Positions 56,127-64,000 of a DNA stretch of 64,000 nucleotides are shown one piece after another. The translations under genes were made by a program, and so were the position numbers. Under the pieces are notes generated by a model. That model searched no databases. It was not told the origin of the DNA and was given only the letters and a program-made list of their open reading frames with translations. The stretch spans positions 44,844,905 to 44,908,904 of the forward strand of contig CM077010.1 of assembly GCA_039090855.1 (NCBI GenBank), read 5' to 3'. Positions within the stretch are counted from its first letter, which is position 1. Each line of letters opens with the position of its first letter. Source of the stretch: Macrothele yani (Eukaryota; Arthropoda; Arachnida; Araneae; Macrothelidae).

Positions 56127-56400
56127 GAAAGTGAAAGGTGAAATTGTGGAAGTATCACTTTTCAAAATTTCATACTGTAAAAGAAGGTGATAGGTTAAAT
56201 TGTGGAAGCGCGACATTTCAAAACGATTATTATAAACTCCAGGTTTTAATTTCATACTCGACAGGAAAGTTAGAGTTCAAATTATGGAAGCACGACATTT
56301 TACCAAGGGCAGGGTTCAGTCTTAAAGTTCGGAATATAAAAGAATATTTTACTGATTTACTACACCTGCGCAAACAAAAGGAGTCAAGAATGTTTTAGAG
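56127..56400 (+). repeat. Degenerate tandem repeat of about 70-80 bp
   Basis: Roughly three units share AAATTGTGGAAG and TTTCATACTC blocks. The text on the far side of the hAT element (54165-54208) belongs to the same array, so the hAT inserted within it. The 86-codon frame at 56138-56398 is a reading of the repeat. Confidence 0.55.
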
Positions 56401-57027
56401 TTTTACTCGCGGGAAGACTACTAGGATTGGAATTTTTTATTTCGCCTTTGTTGTATACTAAAGAGCAGACAATAAATATTAAAAATTAAGGAAATTCGAA
56501 TTTCTCAAAAGAAAAAGTTCGAAACTTAAAAATATGGCCTACAGATTTCGAGTTTGACGCGTGTATCTGTTATATGGAAATATTCAAACTTTATTTAAAT
56601 CGTAACTTTTGTTATTTTGGGTGCCAACGGCGATGAGAAATTTCCTCCCCGGCAAAAAAGGCGCTCAGCACAGATTCATTTCGGAGAAAAGTCATTCTCT
56701 CGTCGATCGTCAGACCTCCCACAAACAATAGAACACCTCCTCTACCCCCGCCATCGGACTATCTCAGAGCCCGCTGGGTACAATAGAAGCAAGCAATTAA
56801 AAAGTACAACTTCTTACCTCAGTGGGCAGACCGAGAGCGAAGGGGATTTTTGACGTGGCAGTCATAAAGCAAGTCAAGTCGGAGATCTTCGGTGGGAAGG
56901 AGAAGAGATTTTCACGCGAACATGTAGCCACGTAAGATAGGGACAGATTTGGCGGGAAAAGCGTAGGGAAGGCTGTCTATAACATCCGACTCCCGCTGGA
57001 AGTATTTATAATCAATCACACCAACTA
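56401..57027. other. No recognisable gene
   Basis: A 78-codon frame at 56617-56853 lacks recognised motifs. There is nothing else that I can identify. Confidence 0.45.
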
Positions 57028-58450
57028 CACTGGCGGAAAGTGAAAAAAAGAACACCAAGAAGAAGACGTCTGATAACAACGACATTTATACAGCATAATA
57101 ACGGAATACAGAGGATAACGTGATCAAAACATTATGGCAAAATACAGCTGTATTTGCTGGTCAACTGAAAAATAACATTTCCATGTAACATGAATAGTAC
57201 GAGGTTGAACCGCCATGAACTGCGTCACACTGTGCAATTCTGGCATGGAGTCTGTCGTACAGATGTTGGATGTAAGTTTGGGGTATTGAGTTCCAAGCAT
57301 CCTCAAGCAGGACGCGTAAATCGTGGATGGTCGTGTCTGGCCGGATAAGCAGTTGTCCCATAAAATCCCACACGTGCTCAATGGAGGACAAATCAGGTGA
57401 ACGTGAAGGCCATGGAAGTTGTCTCACACACTGAAGTGCATGAAGCGTTGCTCGTGCCGTGTGTGGGAGTGCTTTATCTTGCTGGAAAACACCACAATGG
57501 ACCGACCTTACAAACGGCACAACAACGGGCTGAATGATGTTGTTGATGTAGGTGGTGCTGTTTAACGTACCCGGTACAAACACTAGTTGTGTACGGGAGT
57601 GATAGCTGATCGCTCCCCACACTAGGAGACCAGGTGTAGGCACTGTGTGTCGCTCGCGGATGCAAGAAGGGTGGAGACGCTCCCCTGTGCGTCTGCTAAC
57701 ACGCATACGGCCATCGGAGGATCCCAAACAGAATTTGCTTTCATCGCTCAGCACGACAGATCGCTATTGCGTTCTCCAGTGCAGACGTTGGCGACACCAC
57801 TGCAGCCGTTTCTGACGGTGGGCTGGAGTCAGAGGTACACATGCCAGAGGCACACGTGCACGTAGTCCTGCATCCAGTAGACCGTTGCAGATTGTTCGCA
57901 CAGTCACCTCAGGTGCAACGGCAGCTCGGATTTCCGTCGCAGTGGATGCTCCGCTTGACAACGCCGTTCTTCTTATGCGTCGATCAGTCCGCTCATCAGT
58001 CCGTCTGTGACTCCCGGTTCCACGTCTTCTAGTGCGGGAATGTTCCTCGAACCATCTACGCCACCATCGTACCACCACCGATACTTCCCGTCCAATTCGC
58101 TCCGCAATACGACCATACGACCACCCGGTCTCGCGGAGTCCGACTAGACGACCTCGCTCAAAGTCCGATAACTGCTGAAATCGTACACGTCTTCCATGTC
58201 TAGGCATTGCAGCTTCTTCAGAGTCTTCGCACGTGTCCGTACGCCGACGATTGATTACATTCACTTCGTCATACTGCCCAAATACCACCGACGATAATTT
58301 GCATATTATGCCGTGCTGTGGCGTAAGCGTTCACCAGTTGGTCCGGAAATTAACATCACACCTACGTAAACTCGACGCCAATAGCATACGTAATTTTCAT
58401 GATCGTCCGCCAGTTCATACTTGGTGTTCTTTTTTCACTTTCCGGCAGTG
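57028..58450 (-). mobile_element. Tc1-like DNA transposon, nearly intact
   Basis: The left end CACTGGCGGAAAGTGAAAAA and the right end (complement) CACTGCCGGAAAGTGAAAAA extend into shared GAACACCAAG. TA lies at 57026-57027 and 58451-58452. The size is 1423 bp. A copy of the same family lies in opposite orientation at 59604-60984. Confidence 0.94.
57161..58207 (-). pseudogene. Tc1-like transposase (DD32E spacing) with one nonsense codon
   Basis: From MPRHGRRVRFQQLSDFERGR the frame runs 349 codons to a stop at 57161, broken only by TAG at 57764-57766. At that site the sister copy has TGG (Trp). Residues about 1-115 hold two helix-turn-helix motifs (WSYGRIAERIGREVSVVV and TEIRAAVAPEVTVRTI). The triad is D155 (VVLSDESKF), D244 (FQQDKALPH) and E277 (SIEHVWD), with 32 residues between the last two. 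Asn after D244 is Lys. One readthrough or reversion would restore a full-length product. Confidence 0.9.
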
Positions 58451-58452
58451 TA

Positions 58453-58740
58453 TTATCCCAATATTTCCCCTTTTCTACCCCAATCTAAAGAATAAAGGGA
58501 AGAGCAGTCCAGATCATTAGTCATTACATTCAGTTTGTCTAACTAATTATTTATTTGCTTCTCTGCTCCAATGACAGGAACTTGCAGCGGATTCTTCTGA
58601 TGAGTTGGCGTCTACCACGATACATAAAATAAACCAAGGCAATATATCAGTTGTCGTATATACTGACAGACTACAGTTTGTGCGAGATATTAAACCTATA
58701 TAATAGGATTCGTCTGATCCTAACGCTCTGACGTCCTTCA
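58453..58740. other. No recognisable gene
   Basis: Nothing recognised in this short interval. Confidence 0.4.
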
Positions 58741-59480
58741 GTACTTGCAGCGCCATCTGATTTTACCTGGTGGCAGAAATCGGAATTAAGCTCACCGCTA
58801 TCGCACGATAGGTAAAATAAAGAATTCTTTTTTTATCAAGTGTTTAACGACCACCGTGAGCAACTGAATGGGCTATAAGCAGTTGCCCGACACTAATTTA
58901 GGGTCACTGGTTCCAGGGAAGGGAGAGAGTCAGTGCCGTAAGACAAACACAACGTCCATGCCTTATCCAGATTCGAACCCGGACCCTTTTGGACGAATTG
59001 TCATAAGCCAGCCCATAGACCACTGCGCCACCGGGGAGGCTAAAATCATGGAGAAATACCGGAAAATAAAATAAACTTAGTAAGACGAACGACTTCACCT
59101 GTGGCAACACGCACGTGCTTCTGTTACGCAGGTGTTATGCCGTGTTTTATTTCATTTGCTTCGCGTTGCGGATTAATTTCATAAAAAGGAATAACGCTCT
59201 GATTTTATCAGTACTTGCGGGGCCATTTGCTTTTATCCGTTGACCGAAATCGGAACTCAGCTCACCGGTATCGCACGATATACAAAATCAAGGAGAAATA
59301 CCGAAAAATAAAATAAAGTTAGTTAGACGAACAACTTCATCTGTGGCAACACACACGTGGTTGAACAACTGCGTGGGATGTTTATAACATCTATTACGTA
59401 GGTGTTATGTCGTATTTTATTTCATTTTCTTCGCATTGCAGAGTAATTTCATGAAAAGGAATCAGGGTTATTTTATTTCA
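58741..59480 (+). repeat. Direct duplication of about 250 bp, first copy split by a SINE
   Basis: Two tandem units share CAGTACTTGC, GAAATCGGAA, CTCACC and TATCGCACGATA, then GAGAAATACCG and AAAATAAAATAAA with TTAGT. The first unit (about 58741-58818 plus 59041-59206) is interrupted by the SINE at 58819-59040. The second runs from about 59207. Confidence 0.75.
58819..59040 (-). mobile_element. tRNA-derived SINE (family 2)
   Basis: A minus-strand copy with the body CTGGTTCCAGGGAAGGGAGA, the head ATTCGAACCCGGACCC and CACTGCGCCACCGGGGAGG. The short duplication TAAAAT lies at 58813-58818 and 59041-59046, consistent with the uninterrupted second repeat unit. Confidence 0.85.
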
Positions 59481-59603
59481 ATAGGAATTTTACGATTCAT
59501 GTTATAAAAATTTCAGTTGCAAATTTTTCACCAGTGCAGGTATGAGCTAGTAATATATTAAATGTTCTTAACAAATGCACATCTTACGACGAAAATGCAT
59601 CTA

Positions 59604-60984
59604 CACTGGCGGAAAGTGAAAAAAGAACACCAAGAAGGAATTGGCGGACGATCACGAAATTTACATATGTTAATGGGGTCGAGTTTACGTAGGTGTGATA
59701 TTAATTTCGGGACCAACCGGTGAGCACTTACGCCACAGCACGGCATAATATGCAAATTATCGTCGGTGGTATTTAAGGAGTACCGCGAAGTGAATGTAAT
59801 CAGTCGTCGACGTACGGACACGTGCGAAGACCCTGAAGAAGCTGCAATGCCTGGACATTGAAGACGTGTGCGATTTCAGCAGTTATCGGACATTGAGCGA
59901 GGTCATCTAGTCGGACTCCGCGAGGCCGGGTGGTACGATGGTGGCGTAGATGGTCCGAGGAACATTCTCACAAGAGAAGACGTGGAACCGGGAGTCACAG
60001 ACGGACTCATGAGCGGACCGATCGACGCGTACGAAGAGCGGCGTTGTCAAGCAGAACATCCACTGCAACGCAAATCCGAGCTGCCGTTGCACCTGAGGCG
60101 AATGTGCGAACAAACCGTAACCGTCTACTGGATGCAGGACTACGTGCACGTGTGCCTCTGGCATGTGTACCTCTGACTCCAGCCCACCGTCAGAAACGGC
60201 TGCAGTGGTGTCGCCAACGTCTGCACTGGAGAACGCAATGGCGATCTGTCGTGTTCAGCGATGAAAGCAGATTCTGCTTGGGAGCCTCCGATGGCCGTAT
60301 GCGTGTTCGCAGACGCACAGGGGAGCGTCTCCACCCTTCTTGCATCCGCCAGCGACACACAGGGCCTACACCTGGTCTCCTGGTGTGGGGAGCGATCAGC
60401 TATCACTCCCGTACACAACTAGTGTTTGTACCGGGTACGTTAAACAGCACCTCCTACATCAACAACATCGTTCAGCCCGTTGTTGTGCCATTTGTAAGGT
60501 CGGTCCATCGTGGTATTTTCCAGCAAGATAACGCACGCCCACATACTGCATGTGCAACGCAACATGCACTTCAGGGTGTGAGACAACTTCCATGGCCTGC
60601 ACGTTCACCGCATTTGTTCCCCATTGAGCACGTGTGGGATTTTATGGGACAACGACTTATCCGGTCTCCACTGCCAGCCTCGACCATCCCCGATTTACGC
60701 GTCCTGGTTGAGGATGCTTGGAACTCAATACCCCAAACTTACATCCAACATCTGTACGACAGACTCCATGCCAGAATTGCACAGTGTGACGCAGTTCATG
60801 GCGGTTCAACCTCGTACTATTCATGTTACATGGAAATGTTATTTTTCAGTTGACCAGCAAATACAGCTGTATTTTGCCATAATGTTTTGATCACGTAATC
60901 CTCTGTATTCCGTTATTATGCTGTATAAATTTCGTTGGTATCTGACGTCTCCTTCTTGGTGTTCTTTTTCACTTTCCGGCAGTG
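59604..60984 (+). mobile_element. Tc1-like DNA transposon, sister of 57028-58450
   Basis: The ends CACTGGCGGAAAGTGAAAAA and (complement) CACTGCCGGAAAGTGAAAAA match the sister element, with TA at 59602-59603 and 60985-60986. It carries a deletion of about 49 bp in the N-terminal part of its gene. GGTATTTAAGG at about 59769 is a possible TATA-like box upstream of the start codon. Confidence 0.94.
59847..60853 (+). pseudogene. Tc1-like transposase (DD32E spacing), N-terminally disrupted
   Basis: The ancestral start at 59847 is followed after four codons by TGA (59859-59861), where the sister copy has GGA. Near 59933 about 49 bp is missing between short GGTGG repeats, removing part of the first helix-turn-helix. 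Downstream an uninterrupted 307-codon frame opens at 59930 (MVRWWRRWSEEHS). It keeps the second DNA-binding segment and the triad D111, D200 (FQQDNARPH) and E233 (PIEHVWD), 32 residues between the last two. A truncated catalytic protein is conceivable but would probably bind DNA poorly. Confidence 0.9.
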
Positions 60985-60986
60985 TA

Positions 60987-61740
60987 TAACCTATTGTAAT
61001 AAGTTTTTATGGTTCAATATTTAGTACGTTTTATATCCAAGAGTCCATTAAATACACTTTCTTTCCCTAAAAGGAAATTATCATCGCCATTCTTTGGCAA
61101 TTAGCGCTGCTTGTATCCTTACAAGTTTCTTTTTGCCCAACGCACCGAAAGAATTACTAAACGAGGCGGAACTAAGTATTTCACTGCGATGCTATTTGTT
61201 TCGCTTTTACTAAGACTTCTGAAGCTTCGTTAGTTAAATGAAATTATAATAGTACCATTCTCAGGAAAACTTTACTTTTCATTTGATATCCTGAATCGTT
61301 TGTTTTTCTTGCTCTTCAAATACCAGAAATGATAAAATTAATTGCAAATTAATATCCACTATTTTTCTGTAACCGGGCGTTTTCACATACTGCGCTCGCT
61401 AAATAATACATACTTGAATAATATGATATAATAGGGTCTTGAAAAATTAATTACGCAGGTCTTCTTGTTCACTAAAATAAATTCATAGGTGAATTGCTCG
61501 CTCAAATAAGCTTCTTCGAAACGCTAATTGCGAATACCTAATTCACTAAATTAAAATATACTGGGAAATTAACAATCGGTTGGGAACTTTAAAACAAATA
61601 TCACAAAGGAAAATTTTACTTTCATGACCCATAAGAGTTATAAGAGTTTTGGGTGCAAATATTATAAGTATAATATTCTCCCGCATTCTGCGCTGATAAG
61701 CTACTAAAAAATAAGTGGTGGGGATTCATGGAAAATTTCT
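60987..61740. other. AT-rich, no recognisable gene
   Basis: No repeat family or coding signal is visible. Confidence 0.5.
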
Positions 61741-62350
61741 GACAATAACGTGCGTCGAAGTTGCCACCAGAAATGAAACTTCCGTTTTTTACGCTTTCCA
61801 AACGTAGGTTGAAGAAGCGAATATGCTCCAGCTTTGTTAGTCTGCCTGTCCGCACGATAACTCACGTAAAAATGGTTCGATTTCAATGAAATTTTAGTAT
61901 GTGGTAGGGGAACACTTGGGGATAAACCCGTTTAAAATCGGCAAAATGGGGTCAAAGTTAAGAACACAGGAGCGGGATCCATTCCATTACACTTATGCGT
62001 CATAACTTTCGTAGCACTGCTTCGATTGCGACAAAACTTTATCATGTTGTTCTGATGGTATGCTGAACCGGTGCTGTTGAAAATCATCGAAATGGGGTCA
62101 AAGGTCGCCATAGGAACGAGATTTATTCCACAGCCATTATCCTCATAATTTGGCTAAAAGTGCTTCTATTGCGATACAGCTTTAGTATGTTGTTCCTGAG
62201 GTATACCGAACCGATTCTGTTGAATATCATCGAAGTGGAGTCAAAGATTAAAGCACAGGAGCGAGATTTATTCCACAGTCATTATCGTCATAACTTCTGG
62301 TATGTGGGAAAGCGTATCATAATCAATGCATTGCATGATTTTACTAACTT
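61741..62350 (-). repeat. Family B tandem repeat, opposite orientation
   Basis: About three to four subunits of roughly 135 bp carry CAAAATGGGGTCAAAG, GAGCGAGATTTATTCCACAG and GCGACAAAACTTTATCATG. The TTCCAAACGTAGGTTGAAGAA block and GTCTGCCTGTCCG mark the same end as in the copy at 30441-30890. Confidence 0.72.
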
Positions 62351-63293
62351 GTTAAAAAGTTCCATTTCTTCTAACTACACAGATTTTTCATAGTCAGTAA
62401 TTTCATTTATGTCATTAAAATCCGTTTCAGGTATTCCAGTATTTAAACAGAAAAACCACAAAATTTTCGAGGTTTTTTTTCTTTTTACCACAGATTCCTT
62501 TTTCCTGATGAATGGAGTTACTTAATCCTCTCTCTTGCCTCTGGTAGAATTCGAACCAGCTTCAGCGGGAGGCACGAGCTACCGTTGATCCACATATAGC
62601 TGACAGTCGCGAATGAATGATAAGTAGTTTTAATAAGGGAGTGTCTGACCCCAAGGTCTGTAACTGCCGTATGGAAATTAAAAATGAGAGATGTGAGTAA
62701 GTGAACTCGATAGGAAACAAAAATAGGAAGTGAGGGAACGGTAGAGAAAAAGAGATCTCCCAAAGCAACCGAGGCGACACGACCAGAGAAAATGATGCAA
62801 AGCAACCAACTGAGAGGAAGTGAAACAGTGGAAATTACATCCGTAACCGGAGTAGCCTCCAGTACTCACCGTCACCACTAACCTGTGAGGAAAAGATTTA
62901 CCTAATCAAGACGCTTCTCTGGTGGTCTGTCACCCACCTGACGACTTCACAAGGACTCCGATTCGTTCATCCAAGCATTTCAATTATTGGAAACCTATTG
63001 ACGTAGGACTACGTCTAGTTCCGTGGATGGTATGGGGCAACTTACGGCCGACAGCCTGTGACAAAAATACGTCCCAGTTGAAATCATTATAGTATTTACT
63101 AATAAAAAACAGCTATTATGGGAATTTTACTAGGAAATATATTTTATTTAAATCGCAAATTTTCGGAGAAAACTCTTCTCCTACTTCAGGCTGTCTTTTT
63201 GTTGCCACTTATTCCCGTCGCTATCGCGGTTACGGTTAACCTTGACGGTTACGGTTATTTTTCATCAAATCCTGCCTGATGTTAGGCAGATAA
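62351..63293. other. No recognisable gene
   Basis: Short frames (such as 62518-62805, minus) lack motifs. A weak tRNA-like phrase near 62550-62600 is not convincing. Confidence 0.45.
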
Positions 63294-63614
63294 AATACTT
63301 TGCAGTCATTGATGATGGAATTTTTATTTTTCTCAATTTCTATTAATTCTTTTAGCTTTCTTTTTTGAAAGTTGCTTTGGAAACTGATGACTTTAAGGGA
63401 ATTCCAATCCATGCTGTGACCAGTTTCTCTAACATGCCTATTTAAACCAGTCTTGTTGGAGCAATTTTTTATAGCTGCTTTATGCTCTGCTATACGAGTT
63501 TATAGTCTGCGACCTGTTTCACCTATGTAAGATAGTCCACAACTACATTTTACTTCATAGACTACACCTTGCATTTTTAAAATATCTTTTTCTCTTTGAA
63601 CTATTTTAGGGAAA
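63294..63614 (-). pseudogene. Penelope-like GIY-YIG fragment, left arm
   Basis: On the minus strand a start at 63574 gives MQGVVYEVKCSC, then LSYIGETGRRL, a stop, TRIAEHKAAIKN, and later HVRETGHSMDWNSLKVI. The KCxC, YIGET and REH-type pattern matches the GIY-YIG endonuclease domain at the C-terminus of Penelope-like retroelements. The reverse transcriptase is absent. It mirrors the right arm at 63680-64000. Confidence 0.8.
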
Positions 63615-63679
63615 TTTTTTTAACTTTGTGCTCTATACTTGGAGCTAGCCTAATATTGTACTTCTTACTAATTCTAAGT

Positions 63680-64000
63680 TTTCCCTAAAATAGTTCAAAG
63701 AGAAGAAGATATTTTAAAAATGCAAGGTGTAGTCTATGAAGTAAAATGTAGTTGTAGACTATCTTACATAGGTGAAACAGGTCGCAGACTAGAAACTCGT
63801 ATAGCAGAGCATAAAGCTGCTATAAAAAATTGCTCCAACAAGACTGGTTTAAATAGGCATGTTAGAGAAACTATTCACAGCACTGGATTGGAATTCCTTT
63901 AAAGTCATCAGTATCTAAAGCAATTTTCAAAAAGAAAGCTAAAAGAAAGAATAGAGATTGAGAAAAATAAAAATTCCATCATCAATGACTGCAAAGTATT
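63680..64000 (+). pseudogene. Penelope-like GIY-YIG fragment, right arm
   Basis: The open frame 63720-63902 (60 codons) reads YEVKCSC, LSYIGETGRRLETRIAEHKA and GLNRHVRETIHS. The stop that damages the left copy is absent here (Glu instead). A lost base near 63900 shifts the frame, so the C-terminal region is out of frame. The copy continues beyond the window. Confidence 0.8.

Larger units (their letters stand above)
63294..64000. repeat. Large palindrome: two 321-bp arms, 65-bp spacer
   Basis: Arms at 63294-63614 and 63680-64000 are inverted copies with few differences. The spacer is 63615-63679. Both arms are Penelope-like 3' regions with their 5' sides facing the centre. The outer limit of the right arm is not visible. 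Confidence 0.9.

Noticed and set aside
62520..62610. tRNA-like element on the minus strand
   Set aside because: A B-box-like GGTTCGAATTC occurs but the A box and arms do not form a convincing structure.

Overview
This window looks like repeat-dominated nuclear DNA from an animal, most plausibly an arthropod. It is AT-rich and has no convincing host exon, operon, rRNA or prokaryotic signal. It is crowded with Tc1/mariner, hAT, non-LTR, Penelope-like, SINE and satellite sequences. I cannot name the species. Every coding region I recognise belongs to a transposable element, and all are damaged. The best preserved is a Tc1-like transposase at 57161-58207 (minus), with one nonsense codon in an otherwise continuous 349-codon frame.

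Layout. 1-7 kb: a tRNA-like SINE with inverted tails, a degenerate SINE, a 1.6 kb unclassified tandem repeat (family C) and a decayed Tc1. 7-16 kb: a Tc1-like element (7037-8235), a mariner (9614-10925), a DD41D-type mariner-like element inserted in a minisatellite (12315-13607), another Tc1 (14195-15454) and a 35-bp array split by a SINE. 16.5-21 kb: a 21-bp satellite resembling a tRNA A box, then a BED-finger hAT transposase pseudogene. 21-30 kb: a Tc1 (21388-22776), LINE fragments, a satellite built from a dead Tc1 catalytic segment (24360-25960), a Tc1 inside an older Tc1 (26569-28933) and a 5'-inverted LINE copy (29403-30095). 30-45 kb: repeat families B and C, SINEs, a small LTR element inside a SINE, a LINE end and a Tc1 with a duplicated terminus. 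45-48 kb: a foldback-like element with about 231-bp inverted ends around a 1.7 kb satellite. 48-64 kb: several Tc1 elements, a three-level nest, a hAT with a perfect 8-bp target duplication that is itself split by a Tc1, two facing Tc1 copies, and a palindrome of Penelope-like ends carrying GIY-YIG sequences.

Most unusual system: a 585-bp LTR element without coding capacity (52280-52864). Its 162-bp direct terminal repeats each contain a tRNA-like sequence with clean pol III A and B boxes. A primer-binding-site-like motif, a polypurine tract and a 4-bp target duplication are all present. A deleted relative lies at 35531-35715 with its own 4-bp duplication. The arrangement is a tRNA counterpart of plant Cassandra TRIMs, which carry 5S rRNA promoters in their LTRs.

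The elements are related mainly by insertion order, since there is no operon-like organisation. Target duplications and interrupted repeats let much of that order be read directly.
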